49,951 nucleotides of DNA from Runella aurantiaca (GTDB lineage: Bacteria > Bacteroidota > Bacteroidia > Cytophagales > Spirosomataceae). Positions 25,394-33,496 of this stretch are shown piece by piece. The translations under genes were made by a program, and so were the position numbers. The notes under the pieces are model-generated. The model was not told the origin of the DNA. It made no database searches and saw nothing but the letters and a program-made list of their open reading frames with translations. The stretch spans positions 1 to 49,951 of the forward strand of contig NZ_QPIW01000043.1 in the NCBI RefSeq assembly GCF_003339505.1, in the 5' to 3' direction. Position 1 is the first letter of the stretch; the number at the start of each line of letters is the position of its first letter.

Positions 25394-28165
25394 ATGTCAA
25401 AGATGAAAATATATTTATGCGCTTTAGCTTTTTTCTGTTTGAGCAATAATCTTTTTCTAAATGCCCAAATCCCCCTTTTAAATGGCTCAAGTCGCAATTA
25501 TCAAGCTACTTTGCAAAATGCAAATAGTGTATCGGCGGTGAGCCAAACCGACAGTAGCGGTATTCCTAATTGGCCGCCTGCAAAAGTCAGAATAGGTTAT
25601 GTGGTTCCATCCAATCGTACACCTCAGGCCCATTATAAAGAAAACTTACAATTTGCCATAGAAATGGCACAAATGTGGTTTCGTGACAATATGGAACAAA
25701 ATGGTTTTGGACCAAAAACATTTATTTTTGAAACGGAAGAGGATTCACCCCGGCCCAAAATTCATTTAGTCAATGTTCCTGAAACGGATAGTTATTTAAG
25801 AGGAAATAGTGGGGGTGATTTATTTGACAGAACAAAATTTGCTGCCAAAAATGCAGGCCTAACCATTGATTTAGCAGGAGAAGTGTGGGTACTTATCCCA
25901 GAAACACAGGTACAACTTCCAGATGGGAGTTTTATTGGTGGGCTTGCCATGGGCGGTGGTGGTGGAAACGGAAACCATTCGGGAACGGCTGAGTTGGGAA
26001 GTAATGTCATTCCACTATTCAATCCTCAACGACTTTTGGATAATACCAATTATGCGGGTCAAATTATTCCTGAATTGGGACCTTACCCATTGGTTCAGAA
26101 TGTATCTTTTGCTTGGTTTGAAAAGAATACATTCAGTACGGTGGCCTCTTCTTACTTGGGGGCTTTGTGTCATGAAATGGGTCATGCCTTTGGTATAAAT
26201 CACGATTTTCGTCACGACGATAACTTTTTTGGAGGACTGATGGGCAATGGACTAAGGGGGATAAGAGGCAGTTTTTTCCCTACTCTCTACCCCCAAGACT
26301 ATACCCGCTTGGAATATGGCGCTGCATTAATGTTAAACGAAAGTTATTATTTCAACCGTTTTAGAAAAGCGAGCTATTATAACCACAGCTTAAACGTCTT
26401 AACCAGCGGTACAGTAAGCCCCGAGGCAGGATTGTTGAAGATAAGGTTTGTTGCTTCTAGCTCCGACAGTATTGCTTATGCGCATTTATACGACAATTAT
26501 GGGCAGCTCATTGACGAGCTGGCGTTAAACCGTTTGAATGTAGATACTACTTTTAAAACGCCTTATTACCAAGCAGGAACCAGTAATTCTTTCAGTATTG
26601 CCGTAGGTGACAGGCAGGGAAATCGGACCATTTCTTCGGGTTTTACTTTATCGGTTACGGCGGGCAACCAAGCCCCTAAGCCTTATTTAAAAACCTATTA
26701 TCCCAATGCCCCTTATTCGGGCAATGGTACCCGCTTTGATGCCAGTTCTACCACCGACCCCAACAATAATTCGTTTACTGCCGAATTTGATTTTAACAAT
26801 GATGGCGTTTTCGACACTCCTGCCCTCTCTGCTCACTTTTATGACTATGTGATTCCCCAAACAGGGCCTTATCTGACGCGTGTACGAGTCACGGATTCCA
26901 ACGGAGCATCGGCTATTTCGAGTCCTATCAATGGAAATTATGGTAAAAATTGCGGTGTTGATCCTCCTACTATCTACGGCGTAAATACCATTTGTTCGGG
27001 TTCTGCCACTCAACTGTTTACGTATGGCTGTTATGGAACGCTTTTGTGGTCAAATGGCGAAACTTCTCCTTCTATCACGGTCAGTCCAACCACTACGACA
27101 AATTATACCGTAACCTGTCATTACGGCTGTGGCCCTCAGTCCAGTCAACCCTTTACCGTCAACATAATAAACGATAACGTGGTGGTTTCAGCTGCTACCC
27201 CATCGGGAGTGCAGCAGGCGGCTCAAACCATCGTTTCGACGCAAGAAATAGCCGCCGGCAGCACAGTAATGTATTGGGCGGGCAACGGTGTTAGTTTACT
27301 ACCAGGCTTTCAGGCGTCTAAAGGAAGTGTATTTACTGCCTTGATTAAGGGATGTGGAACCCCGATGGCCCAAGCAGATCTTTCGTCGGTGGCAGCAGGA
27401 TATGCCAAGAAAATTAAAGTCCTAGCCAACGACTTTAATCCTGATGGTTCGGCCATAACAAATTTGACACAAGTTACTTTACCCGTAATTCTTGTCAACC
27501 CAACCCGAGGAACGGCCACAGTCAATCCCGACGGAACCATCAGTTATATTTCTAATGAAAATACTGGAACCGATAGTCTGGTTTATTCGGTCTGCAATAG
27601 AAACAATCCATCTTTCTGTACCACCGCCCCCCTAAAGTTAACGTTAAATGATGGGTTTCCCTTGCTCCCTAACGCTGATTTTGAAAATCCAGTTAACTTT
27701 GTAAACGCTGGTGCTTTTTCCTATTGGCTAAAAGGTGGCTATAAACCCGATCAGGCAGTATTCTCGTGGCTAGTAGGGCAAGGTCGCAACGGCTCCAATT
27801 GCATCAGGATTTATTCGGGCCCCGTAGCTGGGCCTGTGCAAAGCAATGATGTGCAGGCGTATCAGATTCTTTTTCTTGCTCCTTATACCAATTATGTTTT
27901 GAAGGGCTGGATTAAAACCGAAAACGTTACCACAAATGCCAACCCAGGAGGAGTAGGTGGTGGTTTGAGCGTCACCACAAGCTTAGACAGTGCTGACTTT
28001 CCACTCAGGAGTAAAGACATCAAGGGCACAACTGACTGGACACAGGTACTGCTTCCTTTCAACTCTGGTGACGGTTATGTGAGAATCAGTTGCCGTTTGG
28101 GTTTTACGGCTGCAGATTCGGAAGGAACCGCTTATTTTGATGATTTGAGGCTTGAAAGATTTTAG
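25394..28165 (+). CDS. Secreted multidomain metzincin-like metalloprotease
   Basis: This 923-residue secreted protein begins with a signal peptide (cleavage near residue 25, after LNA). The zinc site is HEMGHAFGINHDF with His260, Glu261, His264 and His270, the extended HExxHxxGxxH of metzincins. Next come a PKD-like domain near residues 430-515 (FDASSTTDPNNN, EFDFNNDGVFD), an Ig-like domain near 520-600, a Bacteroidota 3-coathanger-stack segment (MYWAGNGVSLLPGFQASKGS, about 612-655), a cadherin-like domain with KIKVLANDFNPDG, and a carbohydrate-binding-like sandwich (LPNADFENP to the end). No type IX sorting domain ends it. A second ATG lies three codons in. It probably degrades extracellular protein or glycoprotein. 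Confidence 0.8.
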   Translation: MSKMKIYLCALAFFCLSNNLFLNAQIPLLNGSSRNYQATLQNANSVSAVSQTDSSGIPNWPPAKVRIGYVVPSNRTPQAHYKENLQFAIEMAQMWFRDNMEQNGFGPKTFIFETEEDSPRPKIHLVNVPETDSYLRGNSGGDLFDRTKFAAKNAGLTIDLAGEVWVLIPETQVQLPDGSFIGGLAMGGGGGNGNHSGTAELGSNVIPLFNPQRLLDNTNYAGQIIPELGPYPLVQNVSFAWFEKNTFSTVASSYLGALCHEMGHAFGINHDFRHDDNFFGGLMGNGLRGIRGSFFPTLYPQDYTRLEYGAALMLNESYYFNRFRKASYYNHSLNVLTSGTVSPEAGLLKIRFVASSSDSIAYAHLYDNYGQLIDELALNRLNVDTTFKTPYYQAGTSNSFSIAVGDRQGNRTISSGFTLSVTAGNQAPKPYLKTYYPNAPYSGNGTRFDASSTTDPNNNSFTAEFDFNNDGVFDTPALSAHFYDYVIPQTGPYLTRVRVTDSNGASAISSPINGNYGKNCGVDPPTIYGVNTICSGSATQLFTYGCYGTLLWSNGETSPSITVSPTTTTNYTVTCHYGCGPQSSQPFTVNIINDNVVVSAATPSGVQQAAQTIVSTQEIAAGSTVMYWAGNGVSLLPGFQASKGSVFTALIKGCGTPMAQADLSSVAAGYAKKIKVLANDFNPDGSAITNLTQVTLPVILVNPTRGTATVNPDGTISYISNENTGTDSLVYSVCNRNNPSFCTTAPLKLTLNDGFPLLPNADFENPVNFVNAGAFSYWLKGGYKPDQAVFSWLVGQGRNGSNCIRIYSGPVAGPVQSNDVQAYQILFLAPYTNYVLKGWIKTENVTTNANPGGVGGGLSVTTSLDSADFPLRSKDIKGTTDWTQVLLPFNSGDGYVRISCRLGFTAADSEGTAYFDDLRLERF

Positions 28166-28222
28166 ATAAAGGTAAAAATACAATCAGGCCCGAATCCTCC
28201 ATCGCATTATCATTCTTCTGCC

Positions 28223-29131
28223 ATGACCTCTTTTTCAAATGACGATACAGGTACCGAACAGGCAAAAATAGAGCGCGTATTGCGGCTCATCAGTTTGCTG
28301 AAAGAGCGCAGACGTACCGTTCCTCAACTGGCCCGAGCAGTCAACACCTCTCCGCGCTCGATGTACCGCTACCTGAAACTGTTGGACAAAATTGGCTATC
28401 ATTTAGAAAATGATGAGCAAAATCGTTACTGGATATTTGAAGGAGAAAGCACAACAATTACCTTTACCGTTGAAGAAACGGCCATTCTGCGCCCTTCACT
28501 GTCGGGACTGAAAGCCTCCAGTCCGCTCTACGCGAGCATTGAGCGCAAAATCTACCTGACTTCCGAATTAGTGCCTCTGGCTGCTGAACTCCTTGACCGT
28601 CACCGGGCACAAATTGTCACTCAACTCAACGAAGCCATCAAAGCCAAGCGGCAAGTAAGGCTTTTGCGCTATCACTCTTCAAATTCCAACAGTACCACCG
28701 ACCGTTTAGTGGAGCCGCTGAGTTTTACCGACGATTTCTCCACGCTCAATGCGTACGAACCGCAAAGCCAAAAAACAAAAACCTTCAAAGTGAGTCGTAT
28801 CGAAGATTTGGAGGTATTGGCAGGACTGCAAGAAAACGACCTTCCCAACCCCGAAATAGATATTTTTGGCTGGACCGGACCCGAACCCATTTTTGTGGAA
28901 TTGCACCTTACTCCAACAGCTTATCAACTCCTGATTGAAGAACACCCCGCCGCCCGGCCTTACTTGGAGCGCATTAAAGCGGTGCCGTATTCGTATCTGT
29001 TGAGCATAGAAGTGCGCAGTTTTGTAGGTATTGGGCGGTTTATTTTGGGCTTGCACCAAAACATCGCTGTGGTACAACCTCAAGAGTTAAAAGATTATTT
29101 GAATGAGATTGTGGCAGGGATGGGGTATTGA
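28223..29131 (+). CDS. HTH-WYL family transcriptional regulator
   Basis: A 302-residue DNA-binding protein. Residues 15-70 form a winged helix-turn-helix of the HTH_11 type (RTVPQLARAVNTSPRSMYRYLK). Residues 140-215 look like a WYL ligand-binding domain (VRLLRYHS, RLVEPLSFTDDFSTLNAY, KTFKVSRIEDLEVL), and the rest is a WYL C-terminal extension. WYL proteins often control CRISPR-Cas and other defence genes, probably by sensing nucleic-acid pieces. This one lies 0.5-0.8 kb upstream of the cas genes on the same strand, so it is a candidate regulator of them. A palindromic promoter region lies between, but binding there is only inferred. Confidence 0.85.
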   Translation: MTSFSNDDTGTEQAKIERVLRLISLLKERRRTVPQLARAVNTSPRSMYRYLKLLDKIGYHLENDEQNRYWIFEGESTTITFTVEETAILRPSLSGLKASSPLYASIERKIYLTSELVPLAAELLDRHRAQIVTQLNEAIKAKRQVRLLRYHSSNSNSTTDRLVEPLSFTDDFSTLNAYEPQSQKTKTFKVSRIEDLEVLAGLQENDLPNPEIDIFGWTGPEPIFVELHLTPTAYQLLIEEHPAARPYLERIKAVPYSYLLSIEVRSFVGIGRFILGLHQNIAVVQPQELKDYLNEIVAGMGY

Positions 29132-29307
29132 GTAAAATCTATTAATCTGCTCACGTTGAGCCTTATATCTGTGACTTATCCGAGCAATTATGTAATTACA
29201 ATTAAAAATTTACTCGGAGAATCAAGGATAGAACAATCCCTTTGAAAGCGCCATTCCGTATTTCTACTGAACGTATCTTATGACGGGCACGAAGTAATAA
29301 ATATCAC

Positions 29308-29430
29308 CTACGCCTTTAACCTCGACAAATCCACCCCTTTCAAAACGACCTGCACCAAATACTCCGTTTTGGCCTTCGCCGCTTCTTCGATGGTATCGAA
29401 TTGGCGGTCGAGGGGGGCTATTTTAAAAAA
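29308..29430 (-). pseudogene. C-terminal fragment of an unknown gene
   Basis: On the minus strand about 40 codons read as sensible protein (APLDRQFDTIEEAAKAKTEY, then LVQVVLKGVDLSRLKA and a TAG at 29308-29310). No start codon lies upstream; the frame runs into the palindromic promoter region. It has the GC-richer codon use of the chromosomal genes. I cannot name the family; it resembles the tail of a helical enzyme. Confidence 0.35.
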
Positions 29431-29432
29431 TG

Positions 29433-29469
29433 TTTGCAAAGATAAATAATAACGATATATCTTTGCAAA
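29433..29469. promoter_or_regulatory. Palindromic divergent promoter upstream of the cas region
   Basis: TTTGCAAAGATA (29433-29444) and TATCTTTGCAAA (29458-29469) are perfect 12-bp inverted arms with a 13-base centre. Each arm contains TATCTTTG, an exact Bacteroidota -7 element, facing outward on its own strand. The plus-strand copy points at the mini-protein and cas8b. The same arms could be a dimeric operator. Confidence 0.55.
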
Positions 29470-29665
29470 ACCTTCCTAACCATCCAATACACTTTACGAT
29501 AAAGTTTATAAGTGAAATATATTGAAATTCGTAGAGTGTTCTGGAAGGTATAATTAGTATGTTTCCAAAGTGCAAAAGGATTGAACCAAAAACAAAGAGT
29601 CGACATGGATTCCGAGGCCCGTTGTCGACTCATTAAAAGCTTGTTATCAACAAAATCTTCTATTT

Positions 29666-29821
29666 ATGGACAAAAATAGCATTTATTCTTCATTTTTTCA
29701 AGTGAGCGGCAGCGGCTTGATTAATCGACCCAATGGCAAATGTCATAACTGTGGGCAGCTGAAAAACATGGATTGCGATCTATGTAATGGGCTTTCCTTT
29801 GATGAACATACAATTCCTTAA
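29666..29821 (+). CDS. 51-residue CxxC-CxxC mini-protein
   Basis: A small ATG-started frame of 51 residues. It holds two zinc-ribbon-like knuckles, CHNC and CDLC, ten residues apart (first Cys to last Cys 15 residues), after a serine-rich start (NSIYSSFFQVSGSG). It ends in DEHTIP. The pattern is that of a small metal-binding or nucleic-acid-binding protein. It lies 115 bases before cas8b on the same strand and downstream of the palindromic promoter, so it may be the first gene of the cas operon. The family is unknown to me and short frames like this can be chance, but four regularly spaced cysteines in 51 residues argue for a real gene. Confidence 0.5.
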   Translation: MDKNSIYSSFFQVSGSGLINRPNGKCHNCGQLKNMDCDLCNGLSFDEHTIP

Positions 29822-29935
29822 TAACTCCAACTGACCGCTAGATAAGTTTTTGTGACAATTTGTGACGAAGCTTTGCTTTGCCCTGTTAATTGTCATAAGA
29901 AATGTATTCTTTTGAGAAATAAAATAAGCACAACT

Positions 29936-31804
29936 ATGCAGGATAAAATTGTAGTTGATATAGGCCGTTATGCCATGAAACGAAAAGGGGATATTCAGCC
30001 TTTTCAGTTGTTTGTTCAGAATACTTTTCCGGACAAGGACAATTATGTGGTCATAGTAGCCATTTTCAAAGTTTCAGAAAATGACGGTATTGAACTAAGC
30101 AAGATTGACATAGAAAATGGCAATAAAAATACTTTTTTGAAATATGGCTATCGCAAAGGTTCTTCACGCGGGGGTGACATTACAATTACGACAAAGGTTT
30201 CCGAAACGTTTGACAAAAAACTAAATACACTTAAAATCAATCAAATTACTTTCTTTATTGCGTTTGCGCAAAAAAGAGGCTACAAAGATGAATCAGCGAT
30301 TTTAAGTGCCCTTAAACAGTTCTTGGATGATGAGGTCTCCTTCAATTCCTTACAAAAGCAACTTCAGCAAGCCTATGAAGGACTCAATAAAGACGATAAA
30401 AAAGCTACCACATTTACAATTCGATTTGACTTTGAAGATGGTTCCGAAAAATACGTTGGGGATTTAAAAACCTTTCAGGATATTTTATTGACAAGCGGTA
30501 CTGAAGATAAGTCGGAAAAGTACAACGTTAAATCACAAGGCTATAATAACAGGTGCTCAATCTGTCTTGAAGAAAAGCCCGTTTTGTACGGTTTTGCCTC
30601 TCCATTCAAATACTTCACAGTTGATAAGCCCGGTATGGTCAGCGGTTTTTTCAAGCAGGAAAATACGTGGAAAAATTATCCAATCTGTTCTGATTGCAGC
30701 TTACCCTTTGAACTTGGACGCGATTACATCAGCCAAAACCTGCAAGGGTATTTTTATGGCCGGCCTTTCTACATGATTCCAAAACTATTGTTGGGCGGTG
30801 ATGAAAAGTTGCTTGGCAATTTGCTTAAACGATTGAATGACCTATACCAAGAGATGTCCGTAGCCAAAGCTCAAAAAATTGAGCGGTCGGAGGACAAAAT
30901 CATGGAACTCGTGGCTCAGGAAGAAGACTTTTTCTCTCTTAATTTAATGTTTTTTGAAGAGGACAGTAAGACGAAAGCCATTAAAATCAAGCTTTTATTG
31001 GAAGAAGTTGTCCCATCTCGGTTTCGAAAGCTTTTCGTAGAGGTTCCCAAAATCATCAATCAACATCCGCTGTATGATAAAGCCATAACGGTCAAAAAAG
31101 AGAAAAAAGACCTCAATTTCAATTTCGGAATATTAAAGGGATTCTTTGATGATGACTTTCTTAGCTTGGTACAGAAGGTATTTGATGGTAAACCAATTTC
31201 AAGGGAGGTGGTATTTTCCAAGTTTATGGAAGTGATACGAGCCAATTATAATAAATCGCAAACATCAGACGATTTTGTGGAACCCTTAGCCTGGACTGTC
31301 CTGAAGGCGCATCTTGCACTTCGATATTTGCAACATCTGAACCTAATACACTACCAAAACTATACGTATATGGATACATTTGAACAAACTAAAACAAAGA
31401 ATAACAGCGGGTTTAACCATTCTAAATTCACTGACTTTGTCCACCAAAATCCTGACTTCTTCGATTCCGAAATCAAAGTTGGAGTTTTCGGTCTGGGTAT
31501 TTTAGTGAAATATACCATGAGTAAACAATACAGAGAATTAGGAAGCACACCTTTTGAGAAAAAATTAAAGGGATTTGATTTATCACTCAATGATTTATGC
31601 AGGGTTTACGTGGAAGCCAAAGAAAAATTGACTCAATACGATATGTCTAATGCCTATCCTGAGTTGAGAGAACAGGTTTTACCCAAGTTAATCCTCAATA
31701 AACATAATCCGGATAATGTGAGCAAGAATGAGCTTTCGCTCTACTTTGTCGCCGGCCTTGAATGGGCCGGGCAGTTTAAAGGACAATCGGAAAACGAAGA
31801 CTAA
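29936..31804 (+). CDS. cas8b: Type I-B Cascade large subunit Cas8b (TM1802/Csh1 family)
   Basis: Cas8b is the large subunit of type I-B Cascade and should read the PAM and help recruit Cas3. From ATG 29936 it has 622 residues. The frame is open 28 codons further up, but that part is unlike the family, which starts as here (MQDKIVVDIGRYAMKRKGDI). A four-cysteine zinc site is visible: Cys207 and Cys210 (RCSICLEEKP), Cys251 and Cys254 (CSDCSLPFELG), as in TM1802 proteins. The rest is mostly helical. cas7 follows after 26 bases. Codon use is AT-rich compared with cas6-cas4 downstream. Confidence 0.9.
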   Translation: MQDKIVVDIGRYAMKRKGDIQPFQLFVQNTFPDKDNYVVIVAIFKVSENDGIELSKIDIENGNKNTFLKYGYRKGSSRGGDITITTKVSETFDKKLNTLKINQITFFIAFAQKRGYKDESAILSALKQFLDDEVSFNSLQKQLQQAYEGLNKDDKKATTFTIRFDFEDGSEKYVGDLKTFQDILLTSGTEDKSEKYNVKSQGYNNRCSICLEEKPVLYGFASPFKYFTVDKPGMVSGFFKQENTWKNYPICSDCSLPFELGRDYISQNLQGYFYGRPFYMIPKLLLGGDEKLLGNLLKRLNDLYQEMSVAKAQKIERSEDKIMELVAQEEDFFSLNLMFFEEDSKTKAIKIKLLLEEVVPSRFRKLFVEVPKIINQHPLYDKAITVKKEKKDLNFNFGILKGFFDDDFLSLVQKVFDGKPISREVVFSKFMEVIRANYNKSQTSDDFVEPLAWTVLKAHLALRYLQHLNLIHYQNYTYMDTFEQTKTKNNSGFNHSKFTDFVHQNPDFFDSEIKVGVFGLGILVKYTMSKQYRELGSTPFEKKLKGFDLSLNDLCRVYVEAKEKLTQYDMSNAYPELREQVLPKLILNKHNPDNVSKNELSLYFVAGLEWAGQFKGQSENED

Positions 31805-31830
31805 TATTTAACTTTTCAAATACTATAACA

Positions 31831-32751
31831 ATGTCAGATACTATCAAAAACCGCAGCGAAATTTTATTCTTATACGAAATCGAAAATGCTAATCCAAATG
31901 GTGACCCTATGAATGAAAACCGTCCAAGATTTGACTCGGAAGACGGTACCGCGCTGGTTTCCGATGTTCGAATCAAACGCACCATTCGAGATTATTGGTA
32001 CGAATACAAAGGCTTTAACGGAAAAGAAGGGAAAGACATTTTTGTTAGAGAAACAGAATACCAAGACGGTGATAAAAGCTATATCTCGGATGGAAAACGC
32101 CGTGCGAAAGCTTTTGGCGAAAGTCGTGAAAGGGTATTAAAAGAATGCATTGATATTCGGGTATTTGGCGGTGTAATTCCTTTGGAAAAAGACTCCATTA
32201 CTTTAACGGGACCGGTGCAGTTTCAAATGGGCCGCTCACTGCATCAAACAGAAGTAACCACTGAACAGGGAACGGGTGCATTTGCATCGGGCGACAAAAA
32301 ATCTCAAGCTACTTTCAGAACGGAATACAAATTACCCTACGCACTGATTGGCGTAAACGGAATTGTCAATGAAAAGGCCGCCCAATATTCAACTATGAGC
32401 GAAGACGATAAATCGTTGCTGTTGGAAGGAATTTGGGAAGGAACCAAGAATTTAATTTCACGTTCAAAATTCGGACAAAGCCCCGTCCTGCTCATAAACA
32501 TAGACTACAAAGAAGCGTTTTACATCGGTAATTTACGTCAGCGTATTAAAATAATCTCAGGCAAAAATGACTTGGAAATCAGGGGATTGGAAGATGTAAC
32601 ATTGGACATTTCAGACTTGACAACAGAACTGAAAAAATACAGTGATAAAATTGATAAAATAACCGTTAAGGCAGACAGCCGCTTAAAAATCCAATCCCAC
32701 GGTGAGGTTGTGTCTATCCAAAACGAAACCATCGACCTCAATGCACTCTAA
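31831..32751 (+). CDS. cas7: Type I-B Cascade backbone subunit Cas7 (Csh2)
   Basis: Cas7 forms the backbone that coats the crRNA spacer in Cascade. The 306-residue protein has the Csh2 N-terminus SEILFLYEIENANPNGDPMN, followed by VSDVRIKRTIRDYW, an RNA-binding RAMP fold, and the loop TGPVQFQMGRSLHQTE. The length is normal. Its last eight bases overlap the cas5 start, so the two are translated together. Confidence 0.95.
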   Translation: MSDTIKNRSEILFLYEIENANPNGDPMNENRPRFDSEDGTALVSDVRIKRTIRDYWYEYKGFNGKEGKDIFVRETEYQDGDKSYISDGKRRAKAFGESRERVLKECIDIRVFGGVIPLEKDSITLTGPVQFQMGRSLHQTEVTTEQGTGAFASGDKKSQATFRTEYKLPYALIGVNGIVNEKAAQYSTMSEDDKSLLLEGIWEGTKNLISRSKFGQSPVLLINIDYKEAFYIGNLRQRIKIISGKNDLEIRGLEDVTLDISDLTTELKKYSDKIDKITVKADSRLKIQSHGEVVSIQNETIDLNAL

Positions 32752-33496
32752 CCGCGTTTTAGTATTTGACGTTGGAGGGGAATATGGGCATTTTCGGAAA
32801 TTTAACACTACCACTTCACCTCTGACCTATTCTGTTCCACCCCGAACCTCCATTATTGGAATGATTGGGGCTATTTTAGGTATTGAGCGCGAATTGGGCG
32901 TTGGGAGATTTAAAGAGGGACAAACGCCGGTAGCAGATTTACTCTCTCCGGAACACGCAAAAATAGCGGTACAGGTTCTGAATCCTGTCAATAAAGTATC
33001 AATGGCTTTTAATCTGTTGAACACTAAAAACAGTTTCTTCAATATTGATAACCGCACCCAGATCGAGTTTGAATTCCTTAAAAACCCCAAATTCAGAATT
33101 TTTCTCACGTGGAATAACACAGCCTTGTTTAATGACTTGGCTGAGAGAATCAGCGAACGAAAAACCAATTTTACCGTTTGCCTGGGGTTGAGTCAGTTAT
33201 TGGCAACTGTTTCAATGGTTGGTATTTTTCAAAGCAAACTCTTACCAGAAACCTCAGCTTATACTCCTGTTATTTCTGCTGTAAAGATGAATTTACTGGA
33301 TTCGTCCAATCCAATTCAAATAACTGAAAACAGAGAATTCAGATACACTTCCGATACCCATCCGATTTACATGACTTCGGATAGATTGGTGAAAGAATTT
33401 GCTGAAATCTTGATTGAATCCAATGGAAATCCGCTTTGGGTAAAAAGTCAACACATTGTAGAGATTGAATCATTGGGAAACATCCTTTTTTTATGA
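32744..33496 (+). CDS. cas5: Type I-B Cascade subunit Cas5
   Basis: Cas5 holds the 5' handle of the crRNA and links Cas7 to Cas8b. From ATG 32744 it has 250 residues. Its N-terminus VLVFDVGGEYGHFRKFNTTT and SVPPRTSIIGMIGAILGIER are the typical Cas5 RAMP strand and glycine-rich loop. A start 14 codons further up is possible but would lie inside cas7 and adds residues not seen in the family. The stop overlaps the cas3 start by four bases (ATGA). Confidence 0.92.
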   Translation, partial: HSNRVLVFDVGGEYGHFRKFNTTTSPLTYSVPPRTSIIGMIGAILGIERELGVGRFKEGQTPVADLLSPEHAKIAVQVLNPVNKVSMAFNLLNTKNSFFNIDNRTQIEFEFLKNPKFRIFLTWNNTALFNDLAERISERKTNFTVCLGLSQLLATVSMVGIFQSKLLPETSAYTPVISAVKMNLLDSSNPIQITENREFRYTSDTHPIYMTSDRLVKEFAEILIESNGNPLWVKSQHIVEIESLGNILFL

